From assembly GCA_012522705.1 (NCBI GenBank), contig JAAYJY010000118.1, positions 1-7,822 of the forward strand: DNA of 7,822 nucleotides, given 5' to 3'. The translations under genes were made by a program, and so were the position numbers. The notes under the pieces are model-generated. The model made no database searches and was not told the origin of the DNA. It worked only from the letters and a program-made list of their open reading frames with translations. Numbering within the stretch: position 1 is the stretch's first letter; each line of letters begins with the position of its first letter. This DNA is from Syntrophomonadaceae bacterium. Its GTDB lineage: Bacteria > Bacillota > Syntrophomonadia > Syntrophomonadales > Syntrophomonadaceae. Positions 1 to 6,976 of the stretch are shown in pieces.

Positions 1-130
1 GGTTCATGTCATTGGGCCCATGGGGCATGTAGACGAAGGATAGCAGGCACAGCAGGACCACCAGGAAGGTCAGGCTCCCTCCGCCGTAGAGATGGTATTT
101 CTTTTTGACTTTAAAGCTCAGGTTCGCCAA
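1..130 (-). CDS. ABC transporter permease, DppC/OppC type (partial, N-terminal 43 codons)
   Basis: This is the start of the second inner-membrane permease of the peptide-type ABC importer; the rest lies outside the window. The visible residues are a short basic cytoplasmic stretch (LSFKVKKKYH, residues 4-13), one hydrophobic helix (about residues 19-35) and then PHGPNDMN, which matches the '(Y/H)xPNxMN' stretch that follows the first helix in the OppC_N/DppC family. I place the start at a TTG (128-130). The same frame has the stop codon of the upstream permease only one codon earlier, and no other usable start precedes the first helix. An AGGGG ribosome binding site lies 8 bases before the TTG. 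A more conventional ATG overlapping the upstream stop (135-137) is out of frame and closes after 8 codons. Family assignment is good; the exact start is less sure. Confidence 0.78.
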   Translation of the reverse strand, partial: MANLSFKVKKKYHLYGGGSLTFLVVLLCLLSFVYMPHGPNDMN

Positions 131-133
131 AAA

Positions 134-1090
134 TCATTCCCCTTCCATCTCCACTCTGATCCGGGGATTGATGAACATGACCGCGATATCCACCAGCAGA
201 GCGATCAAAATGACCAGAGTGGTGACGAACATCACCAGCCCCTGCAGCAAAAACACATCCCGCTGCTCCACCGCCACCAGGATCAGACGGCCGATCCCGG
301 GGAGGGAAAACACCGACTCCACCACCACCGTGCCGCCTATCAGCTTGGCAAACTGCAGGCCCGCCACGTTCAGAGGAGCGATCATGGCGCTGCGCAGGGC
401 GTATTTGAAATAGATGGTAAAACTAGACAGTCCCTTGACCCTGGCCATGTCCATAAAATCCTGGTTGATAGCGTCCAGCATGGCGGTCCGCACCGTGCGC
501 AGCAACATACCTACCTCGCCAATGGCCAACACGATGCTGGGCAGGGCGATGCTGGCCAGATAGGGCCCTATGCCCTGCTGGGGCGGGACATAACCGGCCA
601 CCGGGAACCACTGCCAGCGGATGCCGAAATAGACAATGAAGATCATGCCGATCCAGAAGGACGGCACCGAGGAGGCCAGCTGGATGATGACGGTGGAGAA
701 ATAATCGATGAGACCATCCTTCTTGATAGCGGCCAGGGCGCCCAGAATAAGCGCCACCACGGACGCCATCAGCATGGAGAAAACCGCGATGGACATGGTC
801 ACCGGCAAACGCTGGGCAATCAGGGTGCTGACCTCCTGTCCAAACAGGTAGGATTTGCCCAGGTCCAGCTGCACAAATCCCTTGAGCCATTCCCAGTATT
901 GCGCATACCAGGGCCGGTCCAAGCCAAGAGCGGTCCGCAGAGTCTGCAGCCGCTCCGGGGTGGCGTCGGCACCCAGCATCAATTGGGCGGGATCGCCGGG
1001 AATCCATAGCAACACTGCAAATGTTATCAGCGAGACGAAAAATAACACCTGCAGCGCATGACTAGTTCTTTTGTAGATATAATTCAGCAT
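134..1090 (-). CDS. ABC transporter permease, DppB/OppB type
   Basis: This is the first membrane-spanning subunit of a peptide/nickel-type (PepT family) ABC importer. It forms half of the translocation pore in the cytoplasmic membrane. The length of 318 residues is usual for DppB. Visible parts are an N-terminal helix (about 10-30) ending in IPGDPAQ, the typical 'PGDP' turn; the extracytoplasmic region with ALGLDRPWYAQYWEWL (54-69) and DLGKSY (76-81); helices near 99-121, 133-156, 177-199 and 284-306; and the EAA loop beginning DFMDMARVKGL (211-221), which docks the ATPase. The C-terminus carries the family's SLPGIGRL (262-269). It starts with ATG 32 bases after the binding-protein stop and has a GGCGAGG-like site upstream. 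The permease-C start follows its stop by 3 bases. The operon order is binding protein, permease B, permease C. The substrate cannot be read from the sequence: peptide, nickel and other ligands are all possible. Confidence 0.93.
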   Translation of the reverse strand: MLNYIYKRTSHALQVLFFVSLITFAVLLWIPGDPAQLMLGADATPERLQTLRTALGLDRPWYAQYWEWLKGFVQLDLGKSYLFGQEVSTLIAQRLPVTMSIAVFSMLMASVVALILGALAAIKKDGLIDYFSTVIIQLASSVPSFWIGMIFIVYFGIRWQWFPVAGYVPPQQGIGPYLASIALPSIVLAIGEVGMLLRTVRTAMLDAINQDFMDMARVKGLSSFTIYFKYALRSAMIAPLNVAGLQFAKLIGGTVVVESVFSLPGIGRLILVAVEQRDVFLLQGLVMFVTTLVILIALLVDIAVMFINPRIRVEMEGE

Positions 1091-1122
1091 GGCCTCGCCT
1101 TTACAGCCAGTTTATCGGATCC

Positions 1123-2625
1123 TTACTTTTTGAAGCTGACATCCTTGTACTCGTAGATGTCGATGGGATAAATCCGAAATCCCTCAACATTACCGGCCAT
1201 GCCGAATAGTTTATGGGGGGTCTGGATATAAGCGGCCGGCAATTTTTCAGCCAGAATAAGCTGGACCTGCTTGAATATCTCCTGGCGCTGGGCGGGGTCG
1301 GTTTCTTTGCCGGCTTGATCCAGTAATTGGTCGACCTCACCGGTGATCAGGCTGACGAAATCCTTGCTGTCGGAACGATATCTCTTCAGGAAATAACGCG
1401 AATCCAAGCGCCCGGACAAGGCTACCACGGTCATCTCGTATTGCTTGGCGCTATATACATCGCTTAGCCATTGGCCCCATTCTATAATCTCAATGTTGGC
1501 GGTGATGCCCACCTTGCTCAACTGGTCAGCGATGATCTGGCCTGAGTCCACATGGATCTGATAACTCTTGGGCAGGGTCAGCTTCAGGGTCAATCCGTCA
1601 CCATAGCCGGCATCGGCCAGCAGTTGTTTGGCCCCCTCCGGATCGTACGGCATTACGTCGTTGGTATCTACATAATCGGGATAGTTGACCGGCAGGTGGG
1701 AGCCCACCTTATCGCCGTATCCCCATGCCACGGTGTCGATGATGTCATCCTTATTGATGGCCTTGGCTATGGCCTGGCGCACCCGGATGTCGGACAGGGC
1801 CTTGTTTTCCATGTTTAAGGCCAGCAGCTGGGTGGCGTTCATAGCTTCGGTGTAGACCTGGAACTTGGGGTCCTCCTTGAGCAGCTCGATCTGGTTGCCC
1901 TGGACCTCGGTTATGTGCACGTCACCTACCTGCAGGGCGGCCAGCTGGGAAGTGGCGTCGGGGATCAGGACCAGCCCGACATCTTTGATCTTGGCCTTCT
2001 GGCCATGATAATCGTCGAAGCGGGTCAGCATCACCTGCTGTTGGGGAATCCATTCCACGAACTTATAGGCTCCGGTGCCTACCGGGTCGGTCTTCAGGTT
2101 GGCATCGGCTTCAGCCGGCACAATAACCGCCCACGGGTAGCAGAAGGCCTTGGCCAGCTCCACATCCAGGCTGGCAGTGGTGAACTTGATGGTAGAATCA
2201 TCCACTACCTCGATCCCGGTGATGTTCTTGTAATCGCCGGCCTTGGGACTGTTTTCGCCCTTCAGCCGTTCGAAGCTGTATTTGACGTCCTGGGCGGTCA
2301 TCTCCCGGCCGTTATGGAACTTGACCCCCTGCTTCAATTTAAAGGTTATCTCCAGGCCATCCGGTGACAGGGTGTAACTCTCGGCCAGGCGGGGTGTGAT
2401 CTGCCAATCCGGAGTTACCGCTAAAAGACCTTCGAAGATGTTACCGGTGATATTAAAGGTAGCCACTGCTGCAGTTTGCTGGGGATCCAAGCCCTGAGGA
2501 TCCGCAAGATAGGCAACTTTCAGGACATCCGGCACCGTTCCGGTCTGAGTACCGGTCTTGGCACACCCGGCTACTGTGCCGAGCATCATAAGGACCAACA
2601 ATAAAGCCACTAGTTTGTTTCTCAC
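1123..2625 (-). CDS. Peptide/nickel-type ABC transporter substrate-binding lipoprotein (SBP family 5, DppA/OppA-like)
   Basis: This is the extracytoplasmic binding protein that captures the ligand and delivers it to the two permeases encoded just downstream. With the GTG start at 2623-2625 it has 500 residues, normal for the family. I prefer this start to the ATG 6 codons upstream because GGGGAGG lies 7 bases before the GTG, inside that supposed coding stretch. It also gives a clean lipoprotein signal: RNK, a hydrophobic core (5-18), and lipobox VAGC with the lipidated Cys at 21. A Thr/Gly-rich linker follows. The family 5 signature runs from RLAESY (79-84) through SPDG (87-90) to GVKFHNG (100-106). 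The C-terminal lobe includes GQWLSDVYSAKQYEM. It has its own promoter (2704-2732) overlapped by a palindrome. The ligand is unknown; DppA, OppA and NikA-like roles cannot be separated by eye. Confidence 0.93.
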   Translation of the reverse strand: MRNKLVALLLVLMMLGTVAGCAKTGTQTGTVPDVLKVAYLADPQGLDPQQTAAVATFNITGNIFEGLLAVTPDWQITPRLAESYTLSPDGLEITFKLKQGVKFHNGREMTAQDVKYSFERLKGENSPKAGDYKNITGIEVVDDSTIKFTTASLDVELAKAFCYPWAVIVPAEADANLKTDPVGTGAYKFVEWIPQQQVMLTRFDDYHGQKAKIKDVGLVLIPDATSQLAALQVGDVHITEVQGNQIELLKEDPKFQVYTEAMNATQLLALNMENKALSDIRVRQAIAKAINKDDIIDTVAWGYGDKVGSHLPVNYPDYVDTNDVMPYDPEGAKQLLADAGYGDGLTLKLTLPKSYQIHVDSGQIIADQLSKVGITANIEIIEWGQWLSDVYSAKQYEMTVVALSGRLDSRYFLKRYRSDSKDFVSLITGEVDQLLDQAGKETDPAQRQEIFKQVQLILAEKLPAAYIQTPHKLFGMAGNVEGFRIYPIDIYEYKDVSFKK

Positions 2626-2701
2626 TTCAAAACCTCCCCACAATTATTTCTTCTCTCCAATTTTCCTGTGATTTCTGCCCTTTCCCGATTCTCGTTAGAT
2701 A

Positions 2702-2716
2702 TAATCATAATGATTA
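2702..2716. promoter_or_regulatory. Perfect 7-1-7 palindrome over the importer -10 box (candidate operator)
   Basis: TAATCAT-A-ATGATTA is a perfect inverted repeat with a one-base centre. It covers the whole -10 hexamer of the importer promoter, where a bound protein would block RNA polymerase. The 7-1-7 layout and AT-rich core resemble Fur-family boxes. It differs from the Fur consensus TGATAATnATTATCA at four positions, so the regulator is not identified. Confidence 0.45.
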
Positions 2717-2732
2717 AAAACTGCGCTGACAA
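2704..2732 (-). promoter_or_regulatory. Sigma-A-type promoter of the ABC importer operon
   Basis: On the minus strand TTGTCA (2727-2732) and TATGAT (2704-2709) are separated by exactly 17 bases, each one mismatch from the TTGACA/TATAAT consensus. Transcription should start near 2695-2698, giving a leader of about 70 bases before the GTG of the binding protein. The site is seen directly; activity is inferred. Confidence 0.75.
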
Positions 2733-2746
2733 GGTTAAACACATGA

Positions 2747-2787
2747 ATCCCGGCCATAAAAATCCATTCCGACTTGATTGGCCGGAT
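2747..2787. repeat. Inverted repeat between pcm and the importer promoter
   Basis: TGGCCGGAT (2779-2787) is the reverse complement of ATCCCGGCCA (2747-2756) except for one bulged base, with a 22-base loop. It lies just downstream of the pcm stop and could act as a weak transcription end or 3' hairpin. No U-run follows the stem on either strand, so I do not call it a terminator. Confidence 0.3.
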
Positions 2788-2817
2788 AAGCAGCACCAAC
2801 CATAGCAGGGAAGATCT

Positions 2818-3405
2818 CTAGCGGGTCCACCCGTATTTGCCTTTCATTTCGACAAAGGTAACCCCTCCCGCCTCAGATGTATGTATCTCTCCCTGTTGGT
2901 CCCGGGTGATGAGGGTCAATTCCTGGAAACCGGCTGAACCGATGGGAATGAGCATCCGCCCCCCCGGGGATAGCTGCTCGATCAGATCCAAGGGCAGCTT
3001 CTCAGCTGCCGCAGTCACAATGATGCGATCATAGGGAGCATGTTCGCTCCAGCCGACGCTGCCATCGTCGACCTTGTAGTAGATGTTTTCGTACCCCAGT
3101 TGCTCCAGCTTTTGCCGCGCTGAGGCGGCCAGTTCCGGGATCCTTTCGATAGTGTACACCGTCCCCGCGAATTGGGCCAGCACCGCGGTCTGAAAGCCCG
3201 AACCAGTCCCGATCTCCAACACCTTGGAATCCGGGTTCAGGTCCATCAGATAAGTCATCTGCAGGACCAGACTGGGCTGGGAGATGGTCTGCCCGAAACC
3301 AATGGGCAAAGGGCGGTCCTGGTCGGCAAACTTTTTGTTTTCATTGTCGATGAAGAAGGAGCGGTCCAGGGAACGGAAAAAAGCGATCAGCTCTTGCTTG
3401 TCCAT
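2818..3405 (-). CDS. pcm: Protein-L-isoaspartate O-methyltransferase
   Basis: Pcm uses S-adenosylmethionine to methylate the carboxyl group of L-isoaspartyl residues in age-damaged cytoplasmic proteins, starting their conversion back to aspartate. The 195-residue product is slightly shorter than E. coli Pcm (208), mainly at the N-terminus. It carries DRPLPIGFGQTISQP (30-44), the family's hallmark region before the SAM fold; SAM motif I VLEIGTGSGFQT (62-73); an acidic residue ending the second strand (YTIER, 84-88); DDGSVGW (113-119); PYDRIIVTAA (124-133); and LSPGGRMLIPIG (145-156). ATG is chosen because GAGGTGG lies 6 bases upstream. A separate promoter candidate lies at 3449-3477, and the importer operon downstream has its own, so pcm is probably transcribed alone or with read-through. 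Like groEL in this window, it belongs to protein maintenance, but no functional link is shown. Confidence 0.95.
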   Translation of the reverse strand: MDKQELIAFFRSLDRSFFIDNENKKFADQDRPLPIGFGQTISQPSLVLQMTYLMDLNPDSKVLEIGTGSGFQTAVLAQFAGTVYTIERIPELAASARQKLEQLGYENIYYKVDDGSVGWSEHAPYDRIIVTAAAEKLPLDLIEQLSPGGRMLIPIGSAGFQELTLITRDQQGEIHTSEAGGVTFVEMKGKYGWTR

Positions 3406-3448
3406 AATACCACCTCATCTCTGACAGTGCCTTTATCGGCCTATACTA

Positions 3449-3477
3449 ATGATAGTAGAAGTAAGAGGCCAAAACAA
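3449..3477 (-). promoter_or_regulatory. Candidate sigma-A promoter of pcm
   Basis: On the minus strand TTGTTT (3472-3477) and TATCAT (3449-3454) are 17 bases apart. Transcription would start near 3442, leaving a leader of about 37 bases before the pcm ATG. The hexamers have two and one mismatches to consensus, so this is plausible rather than certain. Confidence 0.45.
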
Positions 3478-3525
3478 ACCAGGCTGGTGGGTCCGGTTTG
3501 CCTGCCTGTTGATTTTCGGGTAAGT

Positions 3526-3744
3526 CTATATCTTGGCCGTCGAAGGACAAACGGCTTTGAGCAAGTCCATGAGAAGGGGCATGATAGGGGTCATTGAGGC
3601 GTGGCGACGGAACGGATATTCAGCATACGTATGTACATCAGTGTTATTGAAGGCATCGTATTTATTAATGTCCTCCTTATGCAGATAAGGCGATGCGTTT
3701 CTCTCATAAGCCATCAAACCAGTTGTTGGTTGAACTGAACTCAA
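3526..3744 (-). CDS. Doubtful 72-codon frame in the pcm upstream region (hypothetical)
   Basis: This frame lies in the roughly 400-base stretch (3421-3835) that holds no recognised gene. I do not recognise the product. It would start with TTG (3742-3744) with only AAAGG about 11 bases upstream, or with an internal ATG (MAYERN) that has no ribosome binding site. It has no transmembrane segment, no repeat and no motif I can name; the end is rich in Met, Pro and Leu (SMTPIMPLLMDLL). The region is visibly more AT-rich than neighbouring genes, fitting either spacer DNA or an acquired or decayed fragment. A strong AAGGAGGA sequence occurs inside it, but the nearest ATG in a useful position gives only a 21-residue peptide. 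Most likely it is not a gene. Confidence 0.18.
   Translation of the reverse strand: MSSVQPTTGLMAYERNASPYLHKEDINKYDAFNNTDVHTYAEYPFRRHASMTPIMPLLMDLLKAVCPSTAKI
3675..3690 (-). repeat. Small hairpin overlapping an orphan AAGGAGG sequence
   Basis: On the minus strand CCTTAT-CTGC-ATAAGG forms a 6-bp stem with a 4-base loop, and the 3' arm runs directly into GAGGA, giving a full Shine-Dalgarno-like AAGGAGGA. It could hide a ribosome binding site, but no convincing gene follows. Confidence 0.3.
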
Positions 3745-3796
3745 TATATCAAGCCTTTATTTCGGCCTGACCAGCTTGTCCCGGCGGCAGCCTGAA

Positions 3797-3830
3797 TAGA
3801 GGGCGGCAGTTCCCGGACTGTCGCCCTCTA
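3797..3830 (-). terminator. Hairpin after the unknown membrane protein (terminator-like, no U-tract)
   Basis: TAGAGGGCG (3797-3805) pairs perfectly with CGCCCTCTA (3822-3830). Four more pairs, CAGT/ACTG, lie inside one mismatch, and the loop is 6 bases. It begins 5 bases after the stop codon of the gene at 3836-4504, the usual place for a terminator or an mRNA-protecting hairpin. No run of U follows the stem, so intrinsic termination is uncertain. Confidence 0.5.
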
Positions 3831-3835
3831 CTGTA

Positions 3836-4504
3836 TCAGCCGCTGGTTGAACTCAGCGTCGGGGCCTTTATCTCCATATTTTTACCAAAATCGGAGAACC
3901 CCACCGAAATCTTCAGAGTAGTGTTGAGGCTGCTCCTGTTGGCAGCGGTCAGCTGAGCCTTGGGGATGGTGCTGTTTTTATAATCGATCCAGATAAGATA
4001 CTCGAAATCCTTCCACAGGCACTCCATAAATTGGCTCTCTACGGTAGGATGACATTTCACGAGCAGGCAATCTGCTCCATCAATTTCGTCAAACTGGACC
4101 CTTTCTACTTGATCGATAGATTGAAACCTGAAATTAGACAATGGGTTCAACTCACTCACTAATAAATCTTCCGTACTGGTGGTACCGCTATCTATGACCA
4201 GCCATTTCCCCGAGGAGGAATCGTAGTTGTAGATGGTCTGGTCCAGATAGTAAAGATCAACTGGTGTGTTAACCATCTCCCCCTTTATATGAGTATTTCC
4301 CATCTCTTTTTCGCCCTCAACTTGGCTTATCACCTCCCTCCGCTCATCTACTGTAAATCCAGAATGGAGGCTGAACCGGTAACTGCTTAGCCCGGCCATT
4401 TTGTCGATGGCCTTCTGCAATTCGGCCTCCGGAACCAATCGGGATCGAACATAGTATTGGCTCACACTCTGAGCACTCAAAAACGCGATTATGGTCACAG
4501 CCAC
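3836..4504 (-). CDS. Membrane-anchored extracytoplasmic protein of unknown function, possibly LolA/LppX-like
   Basis: I do not recognise a named family with certainty. From the GTG at 4502-4504 the product has 222 residues: a short hydrophobic stretch, then a soluble domain rich in alternating beta-type segments (SYRFSLHSGF, DLYYLDQTIYNYD, KWLVIDS, FEYLIWIDYKN). Helper lines such as 'Y..DQTIYNYDSSSGKWLVID' and 'YLIWIDYKNSTIPKAQL' resemble LolA/LppX-fold lipoproteins of Gram-positive bacteria, a weak inference. The reading frame stays open upstream to 4543 and adds ITIKRAWWIIIPA, which turns the short stretch into a full helix after a Lys-Arg pair. The true protein therefore probably starts earlier, but that extension holds no ATG, GTG or TTG. 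It has two cysteines (in DCLLVKCHP) and no lipobox. It is bounded by the groEL terminator upstream and a hairpin downstream, so it is probably a single-gene unit. Confidence 0.7.
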   Translation of the reverse strand: MAVTIIAFLSAQSVSQYYVRSRLVPEAELQKAIDKMAGLSSYRFSLHSGFTVDERREVISQVEGEKEMGNTHIKGEMVNTPVDLYYLDQTIYNYDSSSGKWLVIDSGTTSTEDLLVSELNPLSNFRFQSIDQVERVQFDEIDGADCLLVKCHPTVESQFMECLWKDFEYLIWIDYKNSTIPKAQLTAANRSSLNTTLKISVGFSDFGKNMEIKAPTLSSTSG

Positions 4505-4563
4505 CGCTGGAATTATAATCCACCAGGCTCTTTTGATAGTGATGGTGTTTCACCCCCGCCCTG

Positions 4564-4616
4564 ACCCCTGCCAGGGGGCCGGGTTGATAAGTAGTATAAT
4601 TCTATTAGGCAGGGGT
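4564..4616. repeat. 9-bp inverted repeat in the upstream region of the unknown membrane protein
   Basis: ACCCCTGCC (4564-4572) and GGCAGGGGT (4608-4616) are exact reverse complements 35 bases apart. On the minus strand the second-read arm also forms a compact hairpin of its own, CCCCTG-G-CAGGGG. A TATACT hexamer (4593-4598) lies between the arms and could be a minus-strand -10 box, but the -35 position 17 bases away (ATCGCA) is poor. The stretch 4505-4660 contains nothing else I can name. Confidence 0.45.
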
Positions 4617-4660
4617 GCGATATATGCCCGCAGTCATATCAGAATATTATTCCATTCACA

Positions 4661-4693
4661 ATAAAAAAGACCGCTGCAGTGATACTGCAGCGG
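4661..4693 (-). terminator. Intrinsic terminator of the groES-groEL operon
   Basis: On the minus strand CCGCTGCAGT-ATC-ACTGCAGCGG is a perfect 10-bp GC-rich stem with a 3-base loop, followed at once by TCTTTTTTAT. It lies about 50 bases after the groEL stop. This is a textbook Rho-independent terminator and closes the heat-shock operon. Confidence 0.93.
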
Positions 4694-4741
4694 CTGACTT
4701 TTGACGGGGACCGTATATCGGCGCGATCGAATGGGGCTGAC

Positions 4742-6400
<1,659 letters not shown>

Positions 6401-6427
6401 CTATGTAGCCTCCTTCATATTAGTTAG

Positions 6428-6718
6428 TTAAACTATTTTAGCCAGGATATCTCTCTCGGAAAGAATCAGTACTGTCTCATCGGCCAATTTGATCTCCATT
6501 CCGCCATATTTGGAGAAGATTATTTTGTCGCCTACGGCAACGTCCATGGGGACTCTCTCACCCTTATCATTCAGAGGTCCGGGGCCTACTGCCAATACTT
6601 CGGCTTCCTGGGGTTTCTCCTTCGCAGTGTCCGGCACAAACAGACCGCTCTTGGTCTTCTGCTCTTCGACTTCGGATACCTTTACAACCACTCGATCGCC
6701 TAATGGTTTAATGTTCAC
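6428..6718 (-). CDS. groES: Co-chaperonin GroES (Hsp10)
   Basis: GroES is the seven-membered lid that caps GroEL and triggers release of the substrate into the chamber. It has 96 residues, the normal size. The fold is marked by NIKPLGDRVVVK (2-13), the mobile loop (about 18-35, EEQKTKSGLFVPDTAKEK), EAEVLAVGPG (38-47), VGDKIIFSKYGG (62-73) and the C-terminal ILSERDILAKI (85-95). The start is GTG (6716-6718), fixed by AAAGGAGG 7 bases upstream and by family alignment. The tripeptide that contacts GroEL is LFV here rather than the IVL found in E. coli; both are hydrophobic, so function should be kept. It is the first gene of the operon, directly after the CIRCE operator. Confidence 0.98.
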   Translation of the reverse strand: MNIKPLGDRVVVKVSEVEEQKTKSGLFVPDTAKEKPQEAEVLAVGPGPLNDKGERVPMDVAVGDKIIFSKYGGMEIKLADETVLILSERDILAKIV

Positions 6719-6745
6719 GGGGACGCCTCCTTTAATTATTTGTTG

Positions 6746-6772
6746 TTAGCACTCTACATGTGCGAGTGCTAA
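6746..6772. promoter_or_regulatory. CIRCE operator (HrcA binding site)
   Basis: TTAGCACTC-N9-GAGTGCTAA is a perfect match to the CIRCE element, with both 9-base arms exact and a 9-base spacer. It lies between the promoter and the groES start, at or just after the expected transcription start. In known systems HrcA binds it and represses groESL until heat or misfolded protein titrates GroEL away from HrcA. Confidence 0.98.
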
Positions 6773-6784
6773 TACACATTTAAT

Positions 6785-6813
6785 ATATTAGGCAACATTC
6801 GCCCGCTGCACAA
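6785..6813 (-). promoter_or_regulatory. Sigma-A-type promoter of groES-groEL
   Basis: On the minus strand TTGTGC (6808-6813) and TAATAT (6785-6790) are separated by 17 bases. The predicted start near 6777-6779 places CIRCE at about +5 to +33, the usual arrangement for HrcA control. Confidence 0.75.
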
Positions 6814-6931
6814 ATCACAAATCTGGCTAAATTTGCCCAATATTGTTGATTACTATTATTCTCCTTCGATTTCCCTTTTATACCTTCACCTAACTTACTT
6901 TTTCAAAAATAATGATTGGCGGGTGCTGGTG

Positions 6932-6950
6932 TTCGCCGGCTGCCAGCGAA
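6932..6950 (-). terminator. Hairpin downstream of the DUF364 gene (weak terminator candidate)
   Basis: On the minus strand TTCGCTGG-CAG-CCGGCGAA forms an 8-bp stem with one U-G pair, about 27 bases after the stop of the DUF364 gene. The nearest U-rich run (ATTATTTTTG, near 6905) is some 20 bases further on, so termination here is only possible. The remaining DNA up to the groES promoter (6814-6931) holds nothing I can identify. Confidence 0.3.
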
Positions 6951-6976
6951 ACCTGCTGAGGTTAACCCTCTGCTGT

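Noticed and set aside
92..1009. Long plus-strand open frame (305 codons), very rich in His, Gln, Asp and Gly
   Set aside because: It lies antisense to the DppB-type permease, whose family motifs are unmistakable; the odd composition is typical of a shadow of a hydrophobic GC-rich gene.
2623..2643. ATG at 2641-2643 as the start of the binding protein
   Set aside because: The first six codons contain the GGGGAGG ribosome binding site itself; the GTG at 2623-2625 gives correct spacing and a standard lipoprotein signal.
2747..2787. Inverted repeat after pcm considered as an intrinsic terminator
   Set aside because: The stem has a bulge and a 22-base loop, and no U-run follows it on either strand; kept only as a repeat.
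4595..4600. Plus-strand TATAAT hexamer, a possible promoter pointing toward groEL
   Set aside because: The -35 position 17 bases upstream is GC-rich with no match to TTGACA, and no plus-strand gene follows.
6896..6910. TTTTTCAAAAA near 6900 considered as a terminator
   Set aside because: It is an A/T-only palindrome with a one-base centre and no GC-rich stem; it cannot form a terminator hairpin by itself.
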